DNA from: Plazaster borealis
Lineage: Eukaryota > Echinodermata > Asteroidea > Forcipulatida > Labidiasteridae
Length of the DNA: 64,000 nucleotides
NCBI GenBank assembly: GCA_021014325.1
Contig: CM037460.1
Span: forward strand, 28,288,336-28,352,335
Reading direction: 5' to 3'
In this document: positions 33,929 to 44,490 of the stretch, piece after piece
Numbering within the stretch: the first letter of the stretch is position 1
Layout: each line of letters opens with the position of its first letter
The notes under the pieces: generated by a model
The model's input: the letters and a program-made list of their open reading frames with translations, nothing else
The model's database searches: none
Told to the model about the DNA's origin: nothing
Position numbers and translations under genes: made by a program

Positions 33929-34192
33929 GTATTCCAGCGACGTAAGGACGGCAGTGTAGATTTCTATTTGGACTTTGCCAACTACAGCCGGGGCTTTGGG
34001 AATCTCGAGGGAGAGTTTTGGCTCGGTAACAACAACTTGCATCGTATGACCATCCAGGGCGTGTACGAACTCCGGGTAGATCTAATACGGACTTTGAAAA
34101 CAGTACCGGGTATGCCGTCTATGACTCGTTCAGCATCGCCGATGTGAGTGACAACTACAGGCTGACTGTGGGAAGTCACTCAGGAACCGTAG
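33929..34192 (+). pseudogene. FReD copy B, exon 3 (frameshifted)
   Basis: 264 nt against 262 in copy A. A net 2-bp difference near 34081-34105 shifts the frame, and a TGA follows at about 34144. The 5' half ([22 protein letters not shown]) is intact. Splice sites are preserved. Confidence 0.85.
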
Positions 34193-34728
34193 GTAAGAAA
34201 TTATAGGTGGAGATTCCAAAGCTAATACAAAACCTTACTGGGTAACTCAATGCCCATCGCTGCGATCGATCAGTTTACATTGCTTTTTTATAAGTGATTG
34301 TTTTTGGTAAGTGGCCACGAAACCCAACAAAGCATAAATAAAACATCACGCCTTTTGGGCGCTTTAAGGTTGCATGATTTTCTGTCTAAGATTCGTTCAT
34401 ATTTTAAATATAGAACCATCATTTCATTTAGACTGCGGTTCATACAAATATCGGTGTAATGCCAACCCACAGAAGAACCAAATCTTTTATAAGCTTAACA
34501 GCCATTGAGCCCATACGGTTTAATATAGTAAAACTTTATTCCTGTATAGAATGTGAACATTTTACCTCACTCCTCCCAAAATCCCCGGCTCCATTTGATC
34601 CATTTGTTCTTCAGCATACACTTTATTGAGATACCGAAGTTATGTAAGAACCAGATTCATTTCTAATGTTACCCCCTCCCAACATCACCTTTACACTTAT
34701 GACTATGACCACGTGTGTTATCTTTCAG
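34193..34728. other. FReD copy B intron 3
   Basis: 536-bp intron colinear with copy A intron 3 (8904-9440). No gene. Confidence 0.7.
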
Positions 34729-34953
34729 GAGACTCGTTAGCTCTTTACGACCAAAGACCGAGACAACGATGACTGTTACAATAACTGTGCCGAGACCTAC
34801 CACGGAGCCTGGTGGTACGTAGGCGGCTACGCCTCCAATTTGAACGGGAGATACTTCAATGAGAGCTCTTCCAATTCCCAAGGAATTAAATGGTTTGGCT
34901 TTTCGAATTACTTACTCAAAACTACTGAGATGAAAATTAGAAGTAAAGTTTAG
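34729..34953 (+). pseudogene. FReD copy B, exon 4 (20-bp deletion)
   Basis: 225 nt against 245 in copy A. The loss removes codons just before the TKDRDND calcium-site region. The downstream part (NCAETYHGAWWY, SNLNGRYF) and the stop are kept. The +2 in exon 3 and the -20 here would cancel modulo three, but the exon 3 shift meets a stop first. Confidence 0.85.
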
Positions 34954-35330
34954 TCCTTAATAAGGTAGATAACAAACCCATATAATAATGCACGCAGTAA
35001 ACATCTCCTTAACAATCACCTGATCACTTTATCTTATTTACAGTAATATACATGTACCTTTAGGCCTAAATGCCAAACATTTGCCTTTATTTTTAAAGAC
35101 ACGATCAATAAGAATCAACAGTGTAACGCAATGGATAAGACATGTATAGAATTCGTGACGTCAAATAACAAAACTAGAGTTAAAGAATTTAACTAGTACT
35201 AGTAGTGAATGTCAGTTTACTCCCGATTTGACTAGGCACCGTAACTTATTCAGAAAACATAATAATAATTTGGGGAAAAAGAAACCCTGTCGGGGGACAG
35301 ATTTCCCTATGACACTCCGGCCGAATTCTA
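34954..35330. other. FReD copy B downstream region
   Basis: Matches 9686-10010 of copy A, then jumps directly to the sequence at 10370 of copy A. This marks a deletion here or an insertion there of about 300 bp. No gene. Confidence 0.55.
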
Positions 35331-36740
35331 CAATTTGTTTTGGAAAGATATCAAATGATTTTTACTAGATGCCTTTAAGTTCTCTTTTCAACCGAAGACG
35401 TGGTGTCGTTAACTTTATCCCCAAACCTGGGAAAGATCCAACAGACCGGGGCCCAGTTTCATAAAGCTGTTTAGCAGACAATTCTGCTTAGCAAATTTCT
35501 TTGCTCAGCAAGAAATTAGTGGGGTACCTGTCACAGCAGTGGTAACTGTATGGTATTTTGGCTGGTAAAGCAAGAGTTTTCTGCGCTTCCATTCCTTATG
35601 AAATTGAGCCCTGATGAACTAGAGGCCCATTTCGTTGTTAAATGTCGACTATAAAATAATGTGCCAAAGCTATCGCTAGTAGAATAAAAAGGGTTTTGCC
35701 AACTTAAATTGATTCAAACCAAACCGGTTTTATGCAGAATCGATATAGCAGTGAAAATATTAGTGTGGTTTTAGATAGTATCAAGTATGCGAAAGAGGCT
35801 TAATGTTAGAATGATTATTTGTTTGAAGATTTGAAAAATGCAGTTGATATATTATTAGAGCGGACATTGTTTAAAACAATTTTGCGTTACTTTAATTTTG
35901 GATTTGACATACTCAGATGGTTTTTAACATTGTATAATAAAATTAGTAGTTGTGTGACTAAATAATGGCCATGTTTCATCATTATTTAACTTGACGAGGG
36001 GGTGTGCGTCAAGGATGTCCTCTTAGTCCATATCTCTTTATTCTGGCAGCCGAATTAATGGCCAATGCTTTACGACACTCACAAAACATTTCAGGTTTGA
36101 GTATTGGTGAAAATGAATTGAAAATTAGTAGTTATGCAGATGACACAACACTTTTCGTTGATGGTAGCGACGTCTCTGTTTACACCACATTTGACCTTTT
36201 AGACAAATTTTCTCTGGCTTCCGGACTGAAAATTAACCATTTAAAATCTGAAGCAATAAAATTGGTTCTCTGATCTTCAATGACAAATCGCCTGGTAAAA
36301 TATAACACAATAACAGTGGACGACAGGCCCGGTTAGAGTGCTTGGTGTTTTGTTATATCTCATAATGAAAAAGAGTTGTTCCAGTTAAATTATGACCCAC
36401 AACTCAATAACAATTAAAACAGTTCTCAATTTATGGGCTAGAAGAGATCGTACTCTTATTGGTAAAATAACTCTTGTAACAAGCTTAGCATTGTCTCAAT
36501 TAACTTTTCTTTTAACGGTTTTGCCTAACCCTCCTCAAAAATTTATTAATGAATTTTTAAGGAGGGTTAACGAAGTGGAATGGTAAATGTGACAAGATTT
36601 AGCGTAAAATCATGATTAACAATTATGAAAGTGGTTGTTATAAAATGTTAAACTTTGAATGTTAAAAATATATATATAAAATGTATGGGTTAAAAGGCTT
36701 TCGAATGAACCACAAACCTTTATAAAGTTGGAATTTCTCC
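35331..36740 (+). pseudogene. LINE reverse transcriptase remnant (L1/Tx1-like), copy B
   Basis: Same decayed element as 10440-12230. The RQGCPLSPYLFILAAEL and YADDTTLF blocks are at 36004-36273 and the RRDRTLIGKI block at 36392-36586. It shares the GGGCCCAGTTTCAT MITE (35448-35613) but lacks the 415-bp MITE of copy A. Confidence 0.8.
35448..35613. mobile_element. Short GGGCCCAGTTTCAT-type MITE, copy B
   Basis: Same insertion as 10941-11105, so it predates the duplication. Confidence 0.7.
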
Positions 36741-37787
36741 TTACTGGAGTCACGCTGCCACAGTGAGTTGACCGATTTTTTCTTGGTTTTTGCTTCACTT
36801 GCAATGTATTAGGGTGTTGATCTTAGTCCTTAATATCCCAGACTGGACCATTCCACATATCTAGAGGGGGGGGGGGGGGTCAATTCCCAGAGTTGTCTAG
36901 TTTTCTTGTTATGTGCTGGAAATTTGCTTGCATTCATTTGTACACAGAAATCAGCTACCATTCACATTCACTATATACCGAGTTACCCAGATCTAACCCT
37001 CTTATAATGTGGAACCTTCTGTTCTTTTCTAGCAGGCTCACTGTGTCTTGCCGACACCCCATAGTATCCTCGCCAAGTTAACTCAACTTGGTCTTCAAGA
37101 TATTTTATAGAAAATAACTGTCTCCCCTAAGGATATCCCATTCTATATATTGAAGGATCAATTTCTAATTGATATCGTAAAAGCATGGTTAGAGTTTAAA
37201 TAGCAAATAAAGTTAGAATTTAAATCTAGAACAATATTTTATCTGAGGTTATAATTGGTTATTATTATTCTAAGAACATTTATTTTACATACAAAATGCA
37301 GAATAAGTTTTGACAAACATTAAAATTTGTGTGCCTTCAAAATCGTATCTTTATTTCATACTTTCATTGCCATACCTTTCCAGTTGTCTCCATATTGACA
37401 TAGTTTGCGGATATTCTACAATGACGTAGTGATGACGTCATCGATGTTAGTTTCGATATGTTTACATTTTAAAACATATCTCATCCACTTTGGCTCGAGA
37501 GTTTAAAACAAGGCTGTGGTAATTTTTTCACTTCAACATCCGGTTTCAACCGGAAGACAAGATCAAATTGGGGTAACCTCTGTGTGACCTTTGCTAAGCG
37601 TTTGAAGGCCTGACATAATGACATACAGCTTGTTAAAATAGCTTCTTTGGTTCAAGAGTTATCGTGATTTTACATCAAGGTATCAATGCACTTTACATTA
37701 GTGCCTTGGTTAGGGCCATCTTTCTCAGCTCCCTGTGGAGTTATACATGCCCCTGGCTGCCGCGGCGCTGTGAATGCTTTTGTTCAA
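36741..37787. other. Noncoding duplicated sequence, copy B
   Basis: Counterpart of 12231-13289, with a G13 run near 36867, a TGACGTCA-type site near 37434 and no gene seen. Confidence 0.5.
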
Positions 37788-38185
37788 ACACAATATCAGA
37801 ACCCCTACCCTTCCACAGGTACCCAGTTATACCCCTGGGTGAAGAGAGGCAATTATAGTAAAGCATCTTGCTCAAGGAAACAAGTGTCTTGACTGGGACT
37901 TGAACCCACAATATCAGAACCTCTACCCTTGCATGTACCCACTTATACCCCTGGGTGAAGAGAAGCAATTATAGTTAAGCATCTTGCTCAATGAAACAAG
38001 TGTCTTGACCGGGACTTGAACCCACAATATCAACCTTTACCCTTGCATGTACCCATTTATACCCCTGGGTGAAGAGAAGCAATTAAAGTAAAGCATGTTG
38101 CTCAAGGACCTAAGTGTCATGACCGTGACTCGAACCCACAATATCAACCATGACCCTCGCAGGTACCCATTTATACTTCTATTTT
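37788..38185 (-). repeat. SINE-derived tandem array, copy B (about 3.4 units)
   Basis: Units of about 115-120 bp start at 37788, 37909, 38025 and 38140 (partial), each ending 'cttgaaccc' or 'ctcgaaccc'. They are reverse-oriented SINE body sequence. Copy A has 1.4 units. Confidence 0.85.
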
Positions 38186-38435
38186 ATTCAAAAAGAAGAT
38201 ATTCGTGATCAAATAAAAGAAAAAGACAAAAGACAAAAGAAGAAAGTCATAAAATAAATGTACAAGGTCTGTCATGATTAATGATTAATAAGTTACTGAA
38301 TGAAAGTACATGTATGGTTTCAAACAGTTGGTCAACTCAGTCAGCTCAGTGGTCAAGGGTCAAGGCTATGAAGTGTAGAAGGAAATAATTTTGCTCCTAT
38401 TTTCTTCATATTTAAATGTAAAAATGGGGTGTTGC

Positions 38436-38615
38436 TCGTGGCCAAGCGGTCTAGGGCGGTGGTCTAGAACCCAAGTTCTGTAATTTACAGAATATAGTTT
38501 TGAATCCTGGCCTGGTCAGTCGCAACACTTGTGAGTACAAATGGGTACCGGTGAGAGCTGTGGAGTAACCTGCGATGGACTGGCATCCTGTCCAGGGGGG
38601 AATATAAATATTTTC
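38436..38615 (+). mobile_element. tRNA-headed SINE, copy B
   Basis: Counterpart of 13729-13925, with the B-box region better kept ('ttttgaatcctggcc') and a deletion of the middle body. Confidence 0.7.
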
Positions 38616-38852
38616 AGTCGTTTAGTGCAAGTGAAACCACAGGTTTGTAATATCTTGTTGTAGGATGGCGTAGTCTTTCATGGTGTTGATTTGTCTATAC
38701 AGGAGGCAATCATCCGCAAATATCCTCACTTGGATGATACGCTGTCAGGGAGGTCGTTTATATGGCACAGGGATAACAGGGGTCCTAATACTGTTCCTTG
38801 TGGAACACCAAAATCCACTGGCACTTCCATTGACGATACTCCTTCTTATACA

Positions 38853-39786
38853 CAGCGCCGTAACTAAGGGGGGCACGGGGGGGGGCACGTGCCCCCAATT
38901 GATGTCCGTGCCCCCCCCGGTGACCCCCCCCCCATTTGAAATCTGGACTTTTGTGATTGGAAATTTCCAGAGTACAATGTTAAATTTTATAGATAATTTC
39001 GATGTTATTAAAACTATTTTTCCATTTACATGCAGAAAATATAACAAGAATTACACTCACGCCAGATTATCTTATAAAAAAATAGTAAGTTACATAAACA
39101 AAAGGCGATGAAAGGGGCTTGTTCAGGCCCGTAACCAGGATTTGTTTCTACATTTAGTTTGTGGTTTTGTTTTTTGGGGTTTTTTTTGGGGGGGGTGGGT
39201 GAATATGAAAAAAATGTACATCGGCGCCTTAGCGTCGCCCGTCACGTATGCGACGCAGGAGGGAGTGGGAATAAAGAGGATGTGCCCCCTCTCAGAAGTT
39301 CGAAATTTTGTAAAAGAGAATGCCCAATTCAAGCCATTTGGTGCACCATTTTTGCGCTATGATATTGGTTACTATATCTGAAAACAACTCAATTACAGTT
39401 TTGTATCAATATTATTTCTGCATATTTAATGCAGACGGCGTATGCCACCCATTTGCGTCCTCTTTGTACATCTGTGTATATTATTTTATGTTATAATTTA
39501 CAATGATAAACATACCGAACAAACTTTTTGCTTGGTGTGTTATTTATTAGTTGCACAGTTACGATGCAGACTTTTTTAATTAGCACTTCTTTTGCAGACT
39601 TTTTAGTCTTTATTTCGTTTATTTTATTTGTTTAGTTTATTTTTTATGTTTACTTTTTTTGCATGGGCCGCCCGTCACGTATGCGACAAGAAAAAGGCAA
39701 ACGGAAACTTGGCCAGGTGTGCCCCCCTTGAAAAAATGGTGCACCCCCTTGTGCCCCACTGAAATTTTACCCTAGTTACGCCGCTG
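38853..39786. mobile_element. hAT-like non-autonomous element
   Basis: Ends CAGCGCCGTAACTA and reverse-complement CAGCGGCGTAACTA. Flanking 8-mers CTTATACA (38845) and CTTATAAT (39787) agree at six positions. It has G/C-run subterminal blocks ('gtgcccccc') and no transposase. It interrupts the LINE catalytic domain. Confidence 0.8.
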
Positions 39787-40205
39787 CTTATAATACAACT
39801 TTCATTGTACGGAAGTTGGTTCACCATTGGTGAAGCGGGCCGTGAATGCCATAACAGTGGAGCTTGTGAAGAAGTTTACTATGCGGTATGGTATCAAAGG
39901 CTTTACTAAAGTCAACAATGGCTATGTCGACTTGCTTTTTGTCAACAAAAGAATTGAGTAAGTCATGTAGTGTGATTATGAGCTGTGTTTCACATGAGTA
40001 TAGCCCCTGCGAAATCCATGGTTTAAGGGCGTGTAAGGATATTGAAGTTTTCAAGGTGTGTCATGATGTGCCCACAAATAATGTGTTCTCGGCCGAATGC
40101 TTGTCTTCTTTCTTGTAGACACAGGAAATATTGGCATTAGCCAGTCTGCTTGTAAAGATGCCAGAGTCGAGGGAACTTTGGTAGATTGCTGCAAGGCATG
40201 TTGTA

Positions 40206-40462
40206 CGGAGCCCCTAAAGGGACAGGTTAAAAACAAGTTGAAAAGGTAAAAATTAATATCAAAATTATTTCGAAATATTATTTCGTCCCCTCGAAATATT
40301 ACTTCGTTCCCTCGAAATGTTATCTCGAGGAGACGAAATGATATTTCGAGATAATAAAATAATACTTCGAGGAAATAATATAATATTTCGAGGGAACAAA
40401 ATAATGTTAACGTTTTTTTAACCTTTTCCATTTTGTATTTACCTGTTTCTTTAGGGGCCCCG
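40206..40462. mobile_element. 257-bp palindromic MITE flanked by TA
   Basis: Ends CGG(A/G)GCCCCTAAAG...ACAGGT are inverted, with TA at 40204-40205 and 40463-40464. The interior is filled with TTTCGAAATATTATTTCG and related TCGAAAT hairpins. TA duplication suggests Tc1/mariner mobilisation. Confidence 0.8.
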
Positions 40463-40615
40463 TACTGGTGCAATATTATCGACACAATTTGTCAGTACAG
40501 TGTTGGAGAATTTCTCTGGTGCGCATGCTTTTATAGTGTTGAGGTTTTTCAACAGCTTGGCTACACCAGCCGTGTGAACACGATGTGCGGGATTGGTTGG
40601 TTTACACAAAGGTTT

Positions 40616-40685
40616 ACTTCCGGGAGCTGGTTATTACTGACATGTGTAGATCTACACATGTCAGTAATAACCAGCTCCCGGAAGT
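40616..40685. repeat. Perfect 70-bp palindrome
   Basis: Two 35-base arms, with no spacer and no mismatch, meet at AGATCT (centre 40650/40651). Arms run from ACTTCCGGGAGCTGG outward-in to CATGTGTAGA. Confidence 0.95.
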
Positions 40686-40741
40686 CACTGTAAATACAGA
40701 CTTGAACTGTGCAATGAGGATTTGTGTTGTCAAGCTGTTAC

Positions 40742-41581
40742 TTAGCAAGGTCCCTTTTGCTGGCGCTGCTCTTCCTTTTGCTGGCGCTGCTCTTCCTTTT
40801 GCTGGCGCTGCTCTTCCTTTTGCTGGCGCTGCTCTTCCTTTTGCTGGCGCTGCTCTTCCTTTTACTGGCGCTGCTCTTCCTTTTGCTGGCGCTGCTCTTC
40901 CTTTTGCTGGCGCTGCTCTTCCTTTTGCTGGCGCTGCTCTTCCTTTTGCTGGCGCTGCTCTTCCTTTTGCTGGCGCTGCTCTTCCTTGACTTCTAGCAGA
41001 AGCTGCAGTACGCTGTCAAGGCTAGATTGAATGCCTGCCAAGCTTGGTGTAGTGACACGGCTTTTTGCAAAGGAAGCAAGAGGTGTTTCGTCTTCACTGT
41101 CAGATGACGTGTAATGCGTCTTCTGCCTTTTTGCTAAAAAGAGAATAAAAATAAAATCAGTTTAAAAATTGGACATGTTAACTTATACGGTGTTTTTGTA
41201 TATACTTAAACCGCGCCTTTGCTTTGATGAAGTTGTCGTCGCTCCCATTTTAAACTCTTAAACATTGATGCACATAGTCCTTACTTCCACAGTAGTTTTT
41301 ACAAATTAATTTATACAAAAGTGTATACTAACTCTCTGGTCCCTGCATCCCCCGAATTTGCTGACAAAGTGTTTATTATAGTCAAGATTCTTGCAGTAAA
41401 ACTAGAATCGTGGTTCAATCTTCAAAAGATACTCAAGGCTTTTTTTTAAAGTACAATTCTTGTCCTGTTCAGTAATTGTCATTGAATAATTTAGAATAAA
41501 ACAACACATACTAATTATTACTAAATTTGCAATTATTATTAAATAATACTTGTAAATCTACTTACACGTTGATGGATTCAT
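40742..41581 (-). CDS. Small coiled-coil protein with EEQRQQK heptads, two exons
   Basis: Exon 1 is 41581-41566 (ATG, 16 nt, then GTAAG donor). Exon 2 is 41133-40742 after a TTTTTAG acceptor. Phase 1 joins exactly and gives 135 residues to a TAA. The N-terminus is basic then acidic (SKRQKTHYTSSDSEDE). A hydrophobic/amphipathic stretch (SSLDSVLQLLLEV) is followed by eleven 7-residue repeats EEQRQQK and a short GPC end. The heptads predict a charged single helix or coiled coil. It is transcribed divergently from the DDE transposase-like gene 471 bp away, so it may be the accessory protein of the same transposon. The family is not recognised. Confidence 0.6.
40751..40987 (-). repeat. 21-bp coding minisatellite (11 units)
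   Basis: Eleven near-perfect copies of CCTTTTGCTGGCGCTGCTCTT, with one A variant in unit 6. On the minus strand they encode EEQRQQK. Plus-strand frames (PFAGAAL, LLLALLF) lack a plausible gene context. Confidence 0.95.
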
Positions 41582-42051
41582 GGTACTGCCCGGGGAAAAA
41601 TACACCAAATTGAAGCCTCCTTGTATCTTTCGAAAATTCTGATGATGTAAAATGACTGTATTAGATGTTCGAAATAGGTTGCGCTTGCAAATGGAAGGGA
41701 ATGCACTTTCAAATCGGGACGCTCGATGCTTCGAAGGAGAATTTGGTAGCTCCTTTCCAGCACTCAAGAAATCAAACGTCCCGATTTGAAAGAGGGTGAG
41801 ATGCGTTGGTTGGGGTGGCAGACTGTAATGGAACTGATGCAGGGGCATTGAGGTGGTGGGATCTCACCGCATCAAATAGCCCGCTTCGCAGCAGGGAGGA
41901 CTTTTCCACTGCGGGGGAAGAATGGGGGAAACGGACGGGGAAAATAAAAATAAAACGGCATTTGGGCTTGCGTGATGCCATTTTGGAAGCTGACATCAAA
42001 TTCTTCAGACGTTCTGCTACAAAAACTCAACTTCATTCTTTTAATACAAAT
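41582..42051. promoter_or_regulatory. Divergent promoter region with a 16-bp inverted repeat
   Basis: The 470 bp between two divergent start codons contains CTTTCAAATCGGGACG at 41706-41721. Its exact reverse complement lies at 41777-41792, a 55-base spacing. Such a symmetric pair is a candidate binding site for an element-encoded regulator of both genes. No clear TATA box. Confidence 0.45.
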
Positions 42052-44045
42052 ATGGATAGTTTCCTCGACGAGTCTGTAGATTCTTGGATGGATCCTTCAC
42101 TGAATAGTGACTCCAATGATTCACGGCTTTTTGGTGGGAATGAGACTGAGAACGACTTCGTTTACAAACTCGGAAAGGTGTGTATAAACAAAACACGTCG
42201 AAACTTCCAAAATGTCAGGTTTTTAAAAATATTGTTTGATCCCCAAAATAATAGTCGACACAATTCAATAATTTATAAACTGAAGTATAATTTGATCACT
42301 TTCATAATTTTGTTGAGGTTTTGAATCTGTATATATATTTTCTTTAAAGAGAGGCCTTAAACCATGAGGTGAAATTTCCTGTATCTTACTCGGACCGAGT
42401 TGCCTTGCTACCAAGTTTACTCGGACCGAGTTGAACATAATCCTTGTGACGAATGTCTCTAATGTTGGTCAACTCTAATATTGCATTAACTCGTACGCGA
42501 AAACCAACTCGTACACCCACTAACTCGTAAAAACACAAACTCGTACACAAACACACACCAACTTGTACGCAAGTATAATTGGTTCCGTATAACTCACTAT
42601 GTGTATACATCTAAAAGAAAAAAGTTTTGATTATAATTTAAAATAATAAAAGTGTAGAATTCAATCGCAATGTTACACGATTTTTACAGGATTTTTCCGT
42701 TTTGAATGTTAAAAATATACATTGGCTATACATAACAATAAAAAAATCTGCCGTTACTTTTGAAATCTATAAATAAGTATTTCGAGAAGTTTTACTGCTA
42801 TAAAAGTTTTCCGTTCAATTTAAAAGCAAACACATCCAGAAATTGTATAATATTAAATATATAAATTTTAACATTCTGTCTTTCCCTCCTTTATATTTGT
42901 GTAGGCCCCGTCACCAATTCGAAAAGGTCGGGACTACAGGAAAAAGAGTACCTGCCCCAAGAAAGGAGCTGGACCTCCTGCATGAGTTAAGTACCGAATG
43001 GAGTTTGCGGCTGAGTATCGCAACGAAGTCGCAATTCTTTCATGTGACTGCATGAATAAGATTCATGTTGGCGGGATGGCTGTGAGTAGATACCACCAAG
43101 TCGGAAAATTTCACATGCTGGACGACTCACCTAATTATCCTGATCATGATTTCCCTCAAGGTGCAGGCTATCTCATCACCCCATGTGGGTACATGGAACA
43201 GACCAAAAAGGATGACGCCCCAAAGAGTGTCAAAGATGAACTTGGTCGTCCCCATCTCTTCACACCCAGAACTGGACCCATCTACGTGGTCAACAGGTCA
43301 CAAAAGTTTCACAAGATGACCATCCAAGAACACGTGAACGACCTCTTTCCGATTTAGAAGAATCAATAAGGAAAGGGAAAACAGGAGCTGTACCTCATTG
43401 TTGATGGGGGCCCGGATTGGAACGATGCATCATGGACGGTTCTGATATATCTCTCCAGACTTCTTCGCCGAATCGACCTAGATTTTCTGTGTCTGACGAA
43501 GTACGCCCCAAAAAATTCTGCCCTAAACCCAATTGAGCATGGTTGGTCTCCACTCAGCAAAATGCTTTCTCCAGTGCGTCTTCCAAGTATACGTTGCCTG
43601 GGGAAATCGGCCTCCATCAGCCCAGTTCAAACTGCCATGAAGATGATCAACGCATTTTGGAATGGCCGGGAGTTTGATGGTTTTTCCATCATCGGGTCAT
43701 CAAGCCTGCACGCAACGGTCATCTCCGTTTAATGACTACGCCACTGTACATAACATTATTTCACCAGGTTCGAAAGTAAGGATCACCGGAAATCATGACT
43801 TACAATTACATCAAGAACTGAAGTTTGCCGTCAATCACACCTTCACAAATCCAAGAGAACTTTGCATCGTGAAATGTCAGAAAAAGACATGCCTTCATTG
43901 TTCAACTCATCCAGTACGCGCAATTGAATCAACCAGGGTCATCCGCAACAGCCAGGGTTTACTACTTACACCTGCAACTTCGCCCACTCATCCCGAACAC
44001 TTCATGACGTACACGGAGAGGTCAACGAATGACCGTAGGGGATGA
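42052..44045 (+). pseudogene. DDE-superfamily transposase-like gene, decayed
   Basis: Exon 1 is 42052-42177 (acidic, MDSFLDESVDSWMDPSL, then a GTGTGT donor). Exon 2 starts at 42905 after TTTGTGTAG and soon meets an in-frame TGA. Recognisable blocks follow: AILSCDCMNKIHVGG and YPDHDFP (to 43357); after a frame change LYLIVDGGPDWN and NSALNPIEHGWSPLSK; and after another a Cys-rich tail (CIVKCQKKTCLHC...HPVRA) to 44045. Aspartates in CDCMNKI and VDGGPDWN plus Glu in NPIEH suggest a DDE catalytic core with about 43 residues between the second Asp and the Glu. NPIEH-W is reminiscent of Tc1/mariner-like enzymes. At least three disruptions make it inactive. Superfamily uncertain. Confidence 0.55.
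42178..42904 (+). other. Intron of the transposase-like gene
   Basis: AT-rich, with two ACTCGGACCGAGTTG palindromic motifs (42391, 42420) and an AACTCGTACRC minisatellite at about 42488-42575. No other feature. Confidence 0.5.
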
Positions 44046-44411
44046 TTGTAACCATGCCTTCCTTTTTGACCAAGGAATTGGGCAGATGCACCTTCTGTTG
44101 CTGCTATGTTTTCTCTTCAAAGGAAGACAGGAAGAGACATTACAATATCATTCATCCTGATCAGCCTGTACATGAGAACTAAATCTGTTTATTATAATTC
44201 ATTATTTTAATCAATTATTTATTTAGGCAAAACAAAATAACATGCCATTTAAAATAGGGTCGGTAAATCTGAATTTTTATATATTTTTTTTATTGCCCTT
44301 TTTTAGTTTATTTTAAACTCACGAGGTACGCAGGAGATTTTTGCCAGATAATATAGAGGTATGATTGTGTCAGATATATTTACCCATTTTTTTATTTTTA
44401 TTTTCGGCAAC
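44046..44411. other. 3' flank of the transposase-like gene
   Basis: AT-rich with no gene. No terminal inverted repeat could be matched to the left side, so the ends of this transposon remain undefined. Confidence 0.4.
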
Positions 44412-44490
44412 ATAGGGCTAGATAGCTCAGTTGGTAGAGTGCCGGCACGTTAAACCGGAGGTCGTTGGTTCAAATCCCGCTCTAGTCAAT
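44412..44490 (+). mobile_element. tRNA-like SINE head (Asn-type GTT anticodon)
   Basis: A 73-nt cloverleaf can be drawn: acceptor GGCTAGA with TCTAGTC, D arm GCTC/GAGT, GTT at the anticodon position, and TTCAAAT T-loop. The anticodon stem (C-A) and T stem (T-C) each carry a mismatch. It flows into AATTTGTATTTTG, so it is a SINE head or tRNA pseudogene rather than a working tRNA gene. Confidence 0.6.

Larger units (their letters stand above)
17370..38636 (+). repeat. Segmental duplication, copy B (FReD gene unit, interrupted)
   Basis: Counterpart of about 85-13957. The TATA box, four exons, LINE relic, tandem SINE units and tRNA-headed SINE occur in the same order and orientation. Copy-specific insertions are a TTTAAAGGCAC MITE (19138), a Gypsy element (19857-26397), a SINE (26675) and the DNA transposon nest (27527-33851). 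Copy B lacks the BEL element and the 415-bp MITE. Confidence 0.85.
38641..40560 (-). pseudogene. CR1/Jockey-like LINE reverse transcriptase fragment
   Basis: On the minus strand, the frame 40054-39821 encodes QVDIAIVDFSKAFDTIPHSK, catalytic motif A of a CR1-like reverse transcriptase. Further downstream on that strand (38850-38641), GVPQGTVLGP-like and FADDCLLYRQI blocks (catalytic F/YADD) are readable. The domain is split by the hAT-like element at 38853-39786 and, upstream, by the MITE at 40206-40462. Confidence 0.8.

Noticed and set aside
40724..40996. Plus-strand PFAGAAL and LLLALLF repeat proteins
   Set aside because: The minus strand gives a spliced frame with unique N-terminus and stop, while the plus-strand frames have no unique coding context.
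44412..44486. Functional tRNA-Asn gene
   Set aside because: The cloverleaf has mismatches in the anticodon and T stems, and the sequence continues into a SINE-like tail. More likely a SINE head or pseudogene.
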